From the NCBI GenBank assembly GCA_945906105.1, contig CAMDQO010000002.1, positions 114,708 to 178,707 on the forward strand: a DNA stretch of 64,000 nucleotides. Direction: 5' to 3'. The notes under the pieces are model-generated. The model saw only the letters and a list, made by a program, of their open reading frames with translations. It made no database searches and was not told the origin of the DNA. Position 1 is the first letter of the stretch; the number at the start of each line of letters is the position of its first letter. The position numbers and the translations under genes are program-made. This document shows, in pieces, positions 37,205 to 46,352 of this stretch. The stretch is from Novosphingobium sp. Chol11. Lineage in GTDB: Bacteria; Pseudomonadota; Alphaproteobacteria; Sphingomonadales; Sphingomonadaceae.

Positions 37205-38114
37205 ACCCCTTCGCCGCCATGCCAAAGCCGTACATCAGGTGCGCCAGCTGGCCATCGGGCAGCGGTGGGAACACCACCGGATTGTCGGTGCTGCGGATCG
37301 CCTCGCTGTTGGCTGCGATTTCCTCAACGGTCCATGACGGCTGATAGACACCGGCACTTTCGGCGGTGAAGGCGCGCGCGATCCGTCCGCCCATGGCGAC
37401 CAGCATTTCGCCGCTGGCATCGCAGCTTTCATGCGCCAGCCAACAGGCCGCAGGCGCGACCAGTTCCGGCCCCATCGGCGGGAACTTGCTGGTATCGATG
37501 CCATCAGACATCCGGGTGACGGCGGCGGGAATGATAACATTGCTGGTAACGCCATGGCTTGCGCCTTCGATGGCGGCGGTATGTGAAAGTCCGATCAGCC
37601 CGGCTTTGCAAGTGGCGTAATTGGCATTGTCCGCCTTGCCATAAAGACCGTTGATCGACCCAGTCAGCACGATGCGACCATAGTTCTGCGCGCACATCAG
37701 CGGAAACGCCTCGCGCACCACATGGAAGGCACCGCGCAGGTGAACCGCCAGCACGGCTTCAAAATCGTCGTAGCTCATTGCGCCCAGCGGCGCGCGGCGG
37801 ACATTGCCGGCGCTGTGGATCAGAATATCGATCCGACCAAAGCTGTCGATGGCCTTGGCAATGATCGCCTTGCCGCCTTCAGGCGTGGCGACCGAATCGG
37901 TGCTGGAAACTGCCTCACCGCCAGAGCGGCGAATCTCGTCGACCAGTTCGTTGGCCGGGTCTTCGCCGGTCTGGCCGCCCGACATGCTGGCGCCGATATC
38001 ATTGATGACGATCTTCGCCCCGCGTGAAGCGAGCAGCCGGGCATAGGCCGCGCCAAGCCCCCGCCCACCGCCGGTAATCACCGCGACACGCCCATCAAAC
38101 CTGAGTTCAGCCAT
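37203..38114 (-). CDS. SDR dehydrogenase, HSD17B4/MFE-2-like (first paralogue)
   Basis: 303 residues. Cofactor motif VITGGGRGLGAAY, HSAGN in place of NNAG, catalytic Ser in LTGSINGLYG and YATCK as the Tyr-x3-Lys pair. The INDIGASMSGGQTG insert and extended C-terminus resemble the 3-hydroxyacyl-CoA dehydrogenase part of peroxisomal MFE-2. A role in beta-oxidation-like steps fits the upstream MaoC hydratase and CoA ligase genes of the same strand. It is clearly paralogous to the SDR at 48067-48981. Confidence 0.88.
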   Translation of the reverse strand: MAELRFDGRVAVITGGGRGLGAAYARLLASRGAKIVINDIGASMSGGQTGEDPANELVDEIRRSGGEAVSSTDSVATPEGGKAIIAKAIDSFGRIDILIHSAGNVRRAPLGAMSYDDFEAVLAVHLRGAFHVVREAFPLMCAQNYGRIVLTGSINGLYGKADNANYATCKAGLIGLSHTAAIEGASHGVTSNVIIPAAVTRMSDGIDTSKFPPMGPELVAPAACWLAHESCDASGEMLVAMGGRIARAFTAESAGVYQPSWTVEEIAANSEAIRSTDNPVVFPPLPDGQLAHLMYGFGMAAKG

Positions 38115-38138
38115 GATCAGTTTCCACCACTAATCTTT

Positions 38139-38150
38139 CGTCATTGCAAG
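38139..38150. repeat. Half copy of CGTCATTGCGAG repeat
   Basis: CGTCATTGCAAG matches 11 of 12 bases of the outer arm of the palindromic element at 49006-49096. It lies 25 bases upstream of the SDR start codon, the same distance as the full element lies from its paralogous SDR. The second arm is absent here. Confidence 0.5.
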
Positions 38151-38217
38151 AACCCACTCGGCTTGCCCGGCGCGCATAACCACATGGATCTGCGCACCGG
38201 GCAACCGGTATTGGCAA

Positions 38218-39345
38218 TCAACCCTTGCTAGGCAGTTCGGCAATCGAAGTGCCGAAGGCCGAAAGCTCGCCTCGGTGAGTCGTCGCCTTCTGCTCGACTT
38301 CGACGAACTTCTTGCCGTTCTCTTCGAACTTGCGCTTCACAACACCGTCGATGAAGATCGCATCGCCATCGGGATTGTGGCGGCGGATCTGGCAATTGCT
38401 TGACTTCAGGAAGCCATCATCACCAATCCAGTTGGTCATGTGATGGGTCAGCCACGAGCAACGCTCTGGTCCGTAATCGTAGGCGCCGGGAGCGCCGACT
38501 TCGAGAGCGAATTCTTCGTCCCAGTGAACGCGCTCGGGGCAATCAGGCACATTGAAGCGGTTCTTGATGGCAAGGCCCGGATGCGCCTGCTGCATCTTCC
38601 ACGCCATCTTGTTGGCGCGGATGTAAAGCCCGCCCCAGCCCTGTGCGTAACCGATAAAGCCGGTGACGGTCATCGGCCCCTTCATCATGCGCGGCAAAGT
38701 CTGACCTTCGGAAACGTCATCCCAGTAACGGGGAATGCTCCCGCGAACTTCTTCGTTGGCATAGAGTTCCGAGAATTCGGCCAGCTGCTCTTCGGTAAAG
38801 GGCACAACGCGGCCACGCGCTTCGGTGTACTTGGTGCCGCGTTCACGCGCTTCGTCGCGGTCGGTGCGGAACACCCAGCTATCACCTTCGGCAACCAGTT
38901 CATTGTGCTGGTTGAAGAAATCGACGTGGTAGATCTGCTGGAACGAGCGGCCGGCAAACTTGGTCTGATGCTCGACCAGATCCTTGAGGTACGCTTCGGT
39001 GCGGATGGTGTCGTTGCGGAACACCGGCTTGTGCCAAGTCCAGTCAGAACCGGCCCACATCGCATGGACGCCCGAGAGGCCGCCGCAATAGCCCGAGATG
39101 ATCCGGCTGGTGGAGAACAGGAAGCTCGGCAGCGCGAGGAGCGAGCCATAGCGGGTCTTCTCGGCGTATTCGGGATCGCACCACAGCGGGTTATCATCGC
39201 CGATACCATGCGCATAATGGCGGATGGCATCGCGCGTGGCTTCATAGTTCCACGGCTCGATGGTGTTGGTGATCTTGACGCCGATACGGGCGCGCAGGTC
39301 GGCAAGGCCGGCCTCGGTGATTTTGGGGAATTTGTTCGATGACAT
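38218..39345 (-). CDS. MaoC-like / FAS1-type double hot-dog dehydratase
   Basis: 375 residues with two hot-dog halves. The N-terminal half contains RHYAHGIGDDNPLWCDPEYA, the usual hydratase motif (Asp and His) of the FAS1/MaoC N-terminal type. The C-terminal half contains the MTVTGFIGYAQGWGG region and RVHWDEEFA. Such proteins hydrate enoyl-CoA thioesters, often of bulky or cyclic acids. A GAGAACT ribosome-binding-like string precedes the ATG. It lies 23 bases downstream of the CoA ligase gene and 103 bases upstream of the SDR gene. Confidence 0.86.
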   Translation of the reverse strand: MSSNKFPKITEAGLADLRARIGVKITNTIEPWNYEATRDAIRHYAHGIGDDNPLWCDPEYAEKTRYGSLLALPSFLFSTSRIISGYCGGLSGVHAMWAGSDWTWHKPVFRNDTIRTEAYLKDLVEHQTKFAGRSFQQIYHVDFFNQHNELVAEGDSWVFRTDRDEARERGTKYTEARGRVVPFTEEQLAEFSELYANEEVRGSIPRYWDDVSEGQTLPRMMKGPMTVTGFIGYAQGWGGLYIRANKMAWKMQQAHPGLAIKNRFNVPDCPERVHWDEEFALEVGAPGAYDYGPERCSWLTHHMTNWIGDDGFLKSSNCQIRRHNPDGDAIFIDGVVKRKFEENGKKFVEVEQKATTHRGELSAFGTSIAELPSKG

Positions 39346-39368
39346 TTTTAGTTCTCTCCTAGAAAGGG

Positions 39369-40958
39369 TTAGGCCGCAGCAGCCGCTTTCGCGGCCTCTT
39401 GGTCACGAAGCACCTTGCGGTTGACCTTGCCTGCGGGGGTTTTGGGCAATTCTTTGACATATTCGACAATGCGCGGGAATTCGTGCTGGGCAAGCTTCTG
39501 CCGCGTGAAGGTCTGAAGTTCCTTGGTCAGCGCATCGCTGCCATCGCAATTCGCGATGACGAAGGCCTTCACCACCATCCCGCGCTGTTCATCGGGGGCA
39601 CCGATGACCGCGCATTCCAACACATTGTCATGCTTGAGCATGGTGTTCTCGATCTCGACCGCAGACATCGTCCAGCCAGCCGAGATGATCACATCATCAG
39701 CGCGGCCACAGTGATAGAAATAGCCGTCCTCGTCGATTTTAGCACGGTCCTTGGTGGTTTCCCACTGATCACGGCGCCACAGCATCAGTTCGCCGATCTC
39801 GCCAGCGGGCGAAGGCGTGCCATCGGGGCGCTGCACTTCGAGCTTCTGCCCCGGAACCACCTTGCCGAGCGATCCGGGTTTCACCACAAAATCAGTCGCG
39901 CCGGGATAGTTGACCAGCACCACGCCGATTTCAGTTGTGCCATACATCGAGCAAGCGGGAACCTTGAAGTACTGATCGATCCACTCCAGCGTTGCGGGAT
40001 CAATCGGCTCACCGGTGTAGGACAGCTTGTTGAAGTGAAAATTGTAATCATCCGCTTTTCCGCTGTTTTTCATCATGCGGTAATGCGTGGCGGCGGCAGA
40101 CATATTGGTGATGCCGTAATCGTCCAGCGCCTTCATCAGCCGGACCGGATCGAAGCGGCCCGCAAAGGTGCCAGTCGTCACGCCAAGCGCCAGAGGTGCC
40201 AGCGTGCCGTGCCACAAACCGTGACCCCATGCGGGTGATGATGGGCAGAAGAACTCGTCTCCGGGGCGAATGCCGGTGCCATAGAGCGCGGCGAACATCA
40301 GCGTGACGAGGCTGCGGTGGGTGTGCTTCACCGCTTCGGGCAGTTCGCGGGTGGTGCCGCTGGTGTACTGGAACACCGCAAGGTCATTGGCGGCAGATTT
40401 GGGGCTATAGGTGGCGGGATAGAGCGCGATCACGTCCATCAGGCCATCATCAGCCACGACGACGCGGGGCAAACCGTCTGCTCCGACGCAGCCGCGCGCC
40501 AGCTCGGCCTTTTCGGTGTTGGTGATCAGGATCACCGGGTTGCAATCCCCCACGCGCAGCTTCAGCGCATCGGGGCCAAACAGGGTGAACATAGGCACCG
40601 AGATCGCACCGGTCTGCATCGCGCCAAACAGGCAGACATAGAACGGCAGTGACGGTTCGAGCATGAAGGCGATGCGATCACCCTTCTGGATGCCCTGCGC
40701 ATCAAGCCAGTGCGCGAACTGCGCGGCACCGGCAGAGATCTGATCGAAGCTCAGGATCTCGTCATGAGCGACGCCGTTGGTATCTGGCGAATGGGCGATG
40801 CGCACAGCAGCACGGCCTGATCCATCAGCATGGCGGGTGATGCATTCATGCGCGATGTTGAGCTGCTGCTTATCACCATCGAACAGTTCCCACAGCGCCG
40901 CCATGGAGGCGTGCGCCTGCGCATCGGCATAGCTCGTCAGGTCGGTTAACGTGGGCAT
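39369..40958 (-). CDS. AMP-forming acyl-CoA synthetase
   Basis: 529 residues of the ANL superfamily. The P-loop is YTSGTTRELPEAVKH, a variant of the usual TSGTTGxPKG. The adenylate-binding motif is MYGTTEIG, the hinge region YFYHCGRADDVIISAGW, and the catalytic Lys is in PKTPAGKVNRKVL. It should activate a carboxylic acid to its CoA ester using ATP. It is the first gene of the ligase-MaoC-SDR operon and is transcribed divergently from the IclR regulator gene. Confidence 0.92.
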   Translation of the reverse strand: MPTLTDLTSYADAQAHASMAALWELFDGDKQQLNIAHECITRHADGSGRAAVRIAHSPDTNGVAHDEILSFDQISAGAAQFAHWLDAQGIQKGDRIAFMLEPSLPFYVCLFGAMQTGAISVPMFTLFGPDALKLRVGDCNPVILITNTEKAELARGCVGADGLPRVVVADDGLMDVIALYPATYSPKSAANDLAVFQYTSGTTRELPEAVKHTHRSLVTLMFAALYGTGIRPGDEFFCPSSPAWGHGLWHGTLAPLALGVTTGTFAGRFDPVRLMKALDDYGITNMSAAATHYRMMKNSGKADDYNFHFNKLSYTGEPIDPATLEWIDQYFKVPACSMYGTTEIGVVLVNYPGATDFVVKPGSLGKVVPGQKLEVQRPDGTPSPAGEIGELMLWRRDQWETTKDRAKIDEDGYFYHCGRADDVIISAGWTMSAVEIENTMLKHDNVLECAVIGAPDEQRGMVVKAFVIANCDGSDALTKELQTFTRQKLAQHEFPRIVEYVKELPKTPAGKVNRKVLRDQEAAKAAAAA

Positions 40959-41017
40959 GGTTCACCATGAGTTGGGTTGCGGGCGAATGACGGAAATCGG
41001 TCACTTGCCCTTGTCAT

Positions 41018-41067
41018 GAATGGCATTCGCACATTCGCCTTGCTATTGCAAATAATGAATGATATTC
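41018..41067. promoter_or_regulatory. Two GAAT-N3-ATTC palindromes, candidate IclR operators
   Basis: GAATGGCATTC (41018-41028) and GAATGATATTC (41057-41067) share the half-sites GAAT/ATTC with a 3-base spacer. They are 39 bases apart start to start. They lie in the 119-base divergent region between the CoA ligase start (40958) and the iclR start (41078). A further GAAT follows at 41077. IclR regulators usually bind such short palindromes, often two per promoter, so autoregulation plus control of the ligase operon is inferred. Confidence 0.6.
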
Positions 41068-41077
41068 AATATACAGA

Positions 41078-41884
41078 ATGATTATGCGCAAACAGGAAGC
41101 CCCCGCCGCCGAAAACGAACTCGCCAAGGCGGTGAAGGAAAGCAAAGCGCCGGCGATCAGCCGCGCCGCCGCCGTGCTGCGCCTGCTAGGCAAGAGCGAT
41201 GCGCCGCTGGGTCTTCAGCCGATCTCCCGTGAACTGGGCCTGGTGCCCAGCACCTGCCTCTATGTGCTGCGTGCGCTGACGGCAGAGGAGTTGGTCAACT
41301 TCGATCCCGACACCAAGCGCTATTCGCTGGCGGCGGGCGTGCTGACATTGGCACGCGGCTGGCTGCGACGTGACGAGTTCAACAGCGTGGCACAGACACC
41401 GCTTGATCGTTTGGCTCAGAAATTCAATGTCACCATGCTCGGTGTCGAGATATTCGGCATCGATCATATCATAGCGGTAGCGGTCAGTCAGGCAGGAGGG
41501 GGGTTCCAGCTGGCAACTCAGGTCGGCAGCCGCTTCCCCGCTCTCATCAGCGCCACCGGACGCTGCATCGCGGCCTTTGGCGGCCACAGCGAGGCTCAGC
41601 TGGAAGCCAGGTTCAACACTCTGCGCTGGGAAGACCCGCCCAGCTTCACCGAATGGATGGAGCAGGTTGAACGGACCCGCACGGCAGGCTTTGGCATCGA
41701 CGAGGGCAATTACATCGGCGGCGTAACCGTGCTGGCCGCGCCGGTGTGGAAAGCTAAAGGCAAGCCCAGCCATGCGCTGGTCGCCATCGGCCTGACCGCA
41801 GCTTTGCAGCGCGCTGGCCTGCCTGCATTACAGGCAGAGCTAGTGGCGGCAGCGCGGGGGGTGACGGAGCAACTCGGTGGCTGA
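41078..41884 (+). CDS. IclR family transcriptional regulator
   Basis: 268 residues. An N-terminal winged HTH (AISRAAAVLRLLGKSDAPLGLQPISRELGLVPSTCLYVLRALTAEELV region) is followed by the IclR effector domain (LAQKFNVTMLGVEIFG, RFPALISATGRCIAAFG, DEGNYIGGVTVLAAPV). The effector is probably a pathway acid or CoA ester. ATG 41078 or 41084 could be the start. The stop TGA abuts the aldehyde dehydrogenase stop on the other strand as TGATCA, with no space between. Confidence 0.93.
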   Translation: MIMRKQEAPAAENELAKAVKESKAPAISRAAAVLRLLGKSDAPLGLQPISRELGLVPSTCLYVLRALTAEELVNFDPDTKRYSLAAGVLTLARGWLRRDEFNSVAQTPLDRLAQKFNVTMLGVEIFGIDHIIAVAVSQAGGGFQLATQVGSRFPALISATGRCIAAFGGHSEAQLEARFNTLRWEDPPSFTEWMEQVERTRTAGFGIDEGNYIGGVTVLAAPVWKAKGKPSHALVAIGLTAALQRAGLPALQAELVAAARGVTEQLGG

Positions 41885-43306
41885 TCAACCAGCGCTCCAG
41901 CCGACCACCGCCTTGATCTCGAGGTATTCGGTAAAGCCGTGCTCGCCCCATTCTCGGCCATTGCCCGAGCGTTTGTAGCCACCGAAGGGTGCGCCGAAAT
42001 CGAAGCCGCCGTTGACCCAGACCGCTCCGGTGCGCAGCCTGCGTGAGATATCGCGGGAAGCCTCCAGATCCTCGCCGCTGACATAGCCGCCAAGACCGAA
42101 ATTGCTGTCGTTGGCGATGGCCACAGCATCATCAAGGTCAGCGTAACCGATCATCACCAGCACCGGCCCGAAGATCTCCTCGCGGGCGATCACCATCTGG
42201 TTATTGCCAACGAACACTGTGGGCCTGACAAACCAGCCCTTGTCGATGCCTTCGGGACTGCCAAGCCCGCCCGCGATAAGCGTCGCGCCTTCGTCAATGC
42301 CCTTCTGGATATAGTCCTGAATGATGTTGTACTGGGCCTTGGAAACCACTGGCCCCATGGCGAAGTTGCCGGTTGGATCGCCGACAGTGACACCATTGGC
42401 AGCTTCAGTAGCCGCCGCAATCGCTTCGTCCATGCGCGCGGCGGGGACCAGCAGTCGCGAGCCAGCGGAGCAAGTCTGGCCCGAATTGCCCATCATGCCG
42501 CCGGTCGCACCCGCGACATTGGTGGTCATCGAGGCATCGTCAAGCACCACCCAGGCGCTCTTGCCGCCCAGTTCCAGCCCGACGCGCTTGACCGTATCGG
42601 CAGCGTCTTTGGTAATCTGCACGCCAACCGGCTCGGAGCCGGTGAACGAGATCATGTCGACATCCTGATGCGTGGAAAGCGCGGTGCCGATCACCGATCC
42701 TTGACCCTGCACCATGTTGAACACGCCCGCCGGGGTGCCAGCATCATGCAGGATTTCAGCGAGGATCTGTGCTGAATAAGGCGCAAGTTGTGGTGGCTTG
42801 AGGATCATCGTGCAGCCGGTGGCCAGCGCCGGGGCAATCTTCACGCAGGTCTGGTTCATCGGCCAGTTCCACGGCGTGATCAGCCCGCAAACGCCAATCG
42901 GCTCCTTGCGGATCATGGTTGCTCCGTGCTGCTCTTCGAACTTGTAGTTCTTCAGCACTTCGAGCGCGGTCGAGATGTGGCCCTTGCCCAGCATCGTGTG
43001 GAAGCCGCAGCCGAGCGATAGCGGCGCGCCCATTTCTTCGGTCACGGCTTCGCCTAGTTCGCGCTCGCGCCGCAGATATTCGGCAAGGATCGCCTCGAGC
43101 AAATCGGCGCGTTCTTTGATACTGGTCACGGACCAAGTGGCAAAGGCACGCCGGGCAGCGGCAACTGCCTTGTCGACATCGGCAGGCGATCCCAGCGAGA
43201 TATGGCCTGAGACAGCTTCGGTCGCCGGGTTGATCACTTCGGCGGTCTTGGGCGTGATCGGATCGACCCATGCCCCGTCGATGTAGAACTTCAGATAGTC
43301 ACGCAT
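41885..43306 (-). CDS. NAD(P)-dependent aldehyde dehydrogenase
   Basis: 473 residues from ATG 43306, with AGGAT just upstream. Family motifs: TPWNWPMNQTCVKIAPALATGC, the catalytic Glu in LELGGK, nucleophilic Cys in GNSGQTCSAGSRL and EEIFGPVLVM. It oxidises an aldehyde to the acid. The gene upstream encodes a ThDP lyase or decarboxylase that would release an aldehyde, so the two may act in sequence. A terminator hairpin separates them, which implies independent or attenuated expression. Confidence 0.94.
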   Translation of the reverse strand: MRDYLKFYIDGAWVDPITPKTAEVINPATEAVSGHISLGSPADVDKAVAAARRAFATWSVTSIKERADLLEAILAEYLRRERELGEAVTEEMGAPLSLGCGFHTMLGKGHISTALEVLKNYKFEEQHGATMIRKEPIGVCGLITPWNWPMNQTCVKIAPALATGCTMILKPPQLAPYSAQILAEILHDAGTPAGVFNMVQGQGSVIGTALSTHQDVDMISFTGSEPVGVQITKDAADTVKRVGLELGGKSAWVVLDDASMTTNVAGATGGMMGNSGQTCSAGSRLLVPAARMDEAIAAATEAANGVTVGDPTGNFAMGPVVSKAQYNIIQDYIQKGIDEGATLIAGGLGSPEGIDKGWFVRPTVFVGNNQMVIAREEIFGPVLVMIGYADLDDAVAIANDSNFGLGGYVSGEDLEASRDISRRLRTGAVWVNGGFDFGAPFGGYKRSGNGREWGEHGFTEYLEIKAVVGWSAG

Positions 43307-43340
43307 ATCCTGCTCCCGAATGTATCGCCCATCAGGGCTT

Positions 43341-43385
43341 AAAGAAAAGGCCCGCGCTGCACCATAGCTGGCGCGGCGCGGGCCT
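43341..43385 (-). terminator. Terminator between ThDP enzyme and ALDH genes
   Basis: On the minus strand a perfect 10-bp stem (AGGCCCGCGC and GCGCGGGCCT; 43376-43385 with 43348-43357) encloses an 18-base loop. It is followed by the T-rich CTTTTCTTT (43349-43341). It lies 37 bases past the stop of the ThDP enzyme gene and 35 bases before the ALDH start. Confidence 0.75.
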
Positions 43386-43421
43386 GAATTACCGAATTCA
43401 ATCGTCTGGCCGAACCGCCGT

Positions 43422-45197
43422 TTACTGCGTCCCTTCCGCATACCACGTGCGGAATTCGCCATAGTTGGGCATTTCTTCCGAATTGGCCTTGGGATCGATC
43501 ACCACGTGGATCACCGCCGGGCCGCCATTAGCATAGGCACGCGCGATGGCGGGGCCGATGTCTGCCGCCTTGGTGACATATTCGCCGTAGCAGCCGAAGC
43601 CTTCGCCAACCTTGTCCATGCGGACCTTGTCGGACCAGTGCGTGCCGGTTTCCAGCGTGCCCTGACCGAAAGTGCGCTTGTAAACGCCAACCTCAAGTCC
43701 CCACTGGTTGTCCACCGCGACAACGCAGACCAGCGGCAGGTTCTTGCGCACCGCGACTTCCAGCTCTGCCACATGGAACAGGAATGAGCTATCCGAAGTG
43801 AGCAACATGCCGGGACGTGAAACCCCGGTCTGCGCCAGATCCGCCAGCATCGCGCCGGTGGCATAGGGCAGGCCGGTGCCGATGTGACCATAGTTCTGGT
43901 TCCAGATCACATCGCGCGGATGGGCCTGATTGTAAGTCCAGGTAAAGATCACCGAAGCACCGCCATCACGGATCATGATGCCGTCCTTGGGGAAGGCCTT
44001 GGTCGCCTCGACGATGAAGCGCGAAGTGTGGATCGCGACATTGCCGGTGCCGTCGGTCTTGGTCTCCGAATCGGCGGCGATGTCCTTGAGCTGCTGGGCT
44101 TCACGTTCGATGTATTCGGCAAGGCGCGGGTGGGCGGCGCGAGGCGCATCCTTGAGCAGACGGACAAGCTGCGGCACGACGCCGCGCAGATCGCCGACCA
44201 GCGGCACGTCATAGGAACGGTTGACGCCGATTGCTGTCGGATCCTGCTGGACATAGATCCACTTGCGGTTGGCTTCGTTATCCACCCAGTGACGCCAGCG
44301 GCCATAGTGGCTCGGCTCACCCAGTTCGGTGCCGAGCGCGAGGCACAAGTCGCTTTCGACCACGGCATCGATCGACACTTCGGAGAAGCCATAAGGGAAA
44401 GTGCGGTCTTCAAGACCGGGGATGAAACTGGTGCCGCCCGAGGTCTGGATCACCGGACAGTTCATCAGATCGGCCAGTTCCTTCACCGCCGCACCGGTGC
44501 GCGAGGTGTGGACAGCATGGCCGACCAGCAGGATCGGGTTCTTGGCCGCCTTGATCAGCCTGACGGCTTCGTGAAGCATATCCATGTCAGCGCCCTGATT
44601 GACCAGACGGTACTTCGCTGGCGGCAGGACGGGGGTGTTGTCCACTTCTTCAAGGATCACGTGGCTGGGATATTCGATATAGCTTGGTCCCGGCGTGCCC
44701 GACATCGACTGGCGGATCGCTTCGCGGACGACCTCATCGACCTGATCGGCATATTCGATGGAGCCGGAATACTTCACCGATGCTTCGATCAGCGGCTCCT
44801 GACGGACGAACTGGATGCGGCCGCGGCGCACACGGCGCTCGGTCACGCGGGCGCGCTGACCACCGAGGAAGATGACCGGTGAATTTTCAACCAGGCAGCA
44901 CTGGATGGCGGGCATCAGGTTTGCCATGCCCGGTCCGAGTGTGCCGATGCAGACGGCGGGCTTGCCGGTGATGCGCGAGGCGGCTTCGGCCATGAACCCG
45001 CCAGCGGCTTCGTGATGCGGCGAAACCACAGTCCAGCCGCGCGTTTCGGCTTCAAGGAACATATGGACGAAGTTCGGATCGGGAATGCCGAACAGCGTCT
45101 TGATGCCTTCCGCCTCGAACAGATCGAGCATACGCTTGTAAACGGGGATGCCCTTGGAGTCAGACTTGGCTTCCGGTGCGGGCTGATCATCGTACAT
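43422..45197 (-). CDS. Thiamine-diphosphate-dependent lyase/decarboxylase
   Basis: 591 residues from ATG 45197 (MYDDQPAPE). Three ThDP-enzyme domains are visible. The N-terminal PYR domain has the cofactor-activating Glu in PHHEAAGGFMAEAASRITG, and a central domain follows. The C-terminal PP domain's metal motif reads SDSSFLFHVAELEVAVRK...VDNQWG instead of GDG...NN. Acetolactate synthase, benzoylformate decarboxylase, oxalyl-CoA decarboxylase and 2-hydroxyacyl-CoA lyase share this architecture. With CoA-pathway genes and an ALDH adjacent, an acyloin- or 2-hydroxyacyl-CoA-cleaving role is plausible but unproved. Confidence 0.86.
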   Translation of the reverse strand: MYDDQPAPEAKSDSKGIPVYKRMLDLFEAEGIKTLFGIPDPNFVHMFLEAETRGWTVVSPHHEAAGGFMAEAASRITGKPAVCIGTLGPGMANLMPAIQCCLVENSPVIFLGGQRARVTERRVRRGRIQFVRQEPLIEASVKYSGSIEYADQVDEVVREAIRQSMSGTPGPSYIEYPSHVILEEVDNTPVLPPAKYRLVNQGADMDMLHEAVRLIKAAKNPILLVGHAVHTSRTGAAVKELADLMNCPVIQTSGGTSFIPGLEDRTFPYGFSEVSIDAVVESDLCLALGTELGEPSHYGRWRHWVDNEANRKWIYVQQDPTAIGVNRSYDVPLVGDLRGVVPQLVRLLKDAPRAAHPRLAEYIEREAQQLKDIAADSETKTDGTGNVAIHTSRFIVEATKAFPKDGIMIRDGGASVIFTWTYNQAHPRDVIWNQNYGHIGTGLPYATGAMLADLAQTGVSRPGMLLTSDSSFLFHVAELEVAVRKNLPLVCVVAVDNQWGLEVGVYKRTFGQGTLETGTHWSDKVRMDKVGEGFGCYGEYVTKAADIGPAIARAYANGGPAVIHVVIDPKANSEEMPNYGEFRTWYAEGTQ

Positions 45198-45308
45198 GGT
45201 CTGGATATCCCTAAGTATAATCTTGCTGCATTTGTCTGTGCCGGAATTGCCCAAGTTCCCCAAGCGCCGCAATGGCGAAAGAGGACGCACCGGCGATGCT
45301 TGCCGGCG

Positions 45309-45722
45309 TCAGCCCTCGTGCCGCAGTTCCACGTGAGTTGCCTCGCCATTCGGCCCCATCGGCGAATCATATTCAATCACCGTGCAGACCGGATTGTCAT
45401 GGCTGGCGAACAGATTAAGCTCGTCCTCCATGATCGCCGGCAGCCGCGCCGGATCGCTGATGATCCTTTGCGAATTCTCGAAATCATCGCTGCTGTTCCA
45501 CCAGATTTCCATGATGCAATCAAAGCCGCAATCGATCACTTCGCCCGTCACCGGGTTCTTCTCTGGCTGAATATAGCGCCGCACATATCGCTGCGCTCCG
45601 GGCAGTGAAGGCGCGCGGCCCATGCGTTTGGACAGCTGCGAGTGCTGGTTTTCGTAATAGTCCATGAACTGATCCATGGTCATATCGGGGCGCTTGCGGA
45701 AGAAGCAGATCTGCTTGAACAT
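45309..45722 (-). CDS. EthD domain protein
   Basis: 137 residues from ATG 45722 (MFKQICFFRKRPDMTMDQF). The N-terminal YYENQHSQL motif and ferredoxin-like alpha/beta pattern match EthD, a dimeric alpha+beta-barrel family found in many catabolic operons, where members act as lyases, isomerases or accessory proteins. It lies 10 bases downstream of the FMN-split-barrel gene. Exact function unknown. Confidence 0.85.
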   Translation of the reverse strand: MFKQICFFRKRPDMTMDQFMDYYENQHSQLSKRMGRAPSLPGAQRYVRRYIQPEKNPVTGEVIDCGFDCIMEIWWNSSDDFENSQRIISDPARLPAIMEDELNLFASHDNPVCTVIEYDSPMGPNGEATHVELRHEG

Positions 45723-45732
45723 CGCGATTCCT

Positions 45733-46341
45733 TTAGTGCCAGAGGTCATTTTCGCGCTCTTTGGTTATCGTATCGAACAGATCCTCGATCTCGGGCTTGC
45801 CGAGCGCCTTGGCGTAGATTTTGCCGTATGAAATCTTCATCGGATCGCCCCAGGTCTCGGACTTCCAGATTTCCGAACGCAGGATTGCCCGCGAGCAGTG
45901 GAAAAAAGCGCGCTCGATTTCAACGCGCATCACCAGCAGTGCGGACTTGCCGCCCATGGCCATGCGCTCGCACAGATCGGCATCGTCATGCAGCGTGGCA
46001 TGGCCTGAAACGCGCACCAGATCGCCGGTCGGCGGGCATAGAAAGATCAGCGCGATGCGTCCGTTCGCCAGAATGTTTTGCAGGCCCATCTTGAGCTGGT
46101 TGCCGGGCCGCTCGGGGATCAGCAGCGTGCGATTATCCACCACCTCGACAAAGCCGGGACGGTCCCCTTTGGGGCTGATCTCGATCCCGGCCGGGCCTTC
46201 CGTGCCAATGAACATGAACTGGCTGCGGGCGATGAAGGCGAGCGCCTGCTCATCCAGGTGATCGAGCAGCTTGGCCGCCGCGCGCGGGCTGGGATCGGGG
46301 ATGATCTTTGCCAGTTGCTCCAGCGTTTCGATTTTGGCCAT
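45733..46341 (-). CDS. Pyridoxamine 5'-phosphate oxidase-like FMN protein
   Basis: 202 residues. It has the split-barrel features AFIARSQFMFIGTEGPAGIEISPKGD, NRTLLIPERPGN, and GRIALIFLCPPTGDLVRVSG, with a short C-terminal extension. It resembles the MSMEG_1061-type PPOX group that binds flavin (FMN or F420) and reduces substrates. Lack of F420 genes here leaves FMN more likely. It lies between the NHL-propeller and EthD genes with gaps of about 10 bases, so these are one operon. Confidence 0.84.
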   Translation of the reverse strand: MAKIETLEQLAKIIPDPSPRAAAKLLDHLDEQALAFIARSQFMFIGTEGPAGIEISPKGDRPGFVEVVDNRTLLIPERPGNQLKMGLQNILANGRIALIFLCPPTGDLVRVSGHATLHDDADLCERMAMGGKSALLVMRVEIERAFFHCSRAILRSEIWKSETWGDPMKISYGKIYAKALGKPEIEDLFDTITKERENDLWH

Positions 46342-46352
46342 GGCCGCGTTTC

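Noticed and set aside
45287..45308. A small hairpin (CCGGC/GCCGG) between the EthD and ThDP genes.
   Set aside because: A 5-6 bp stem with no following T-run is too weak to call a terminator.
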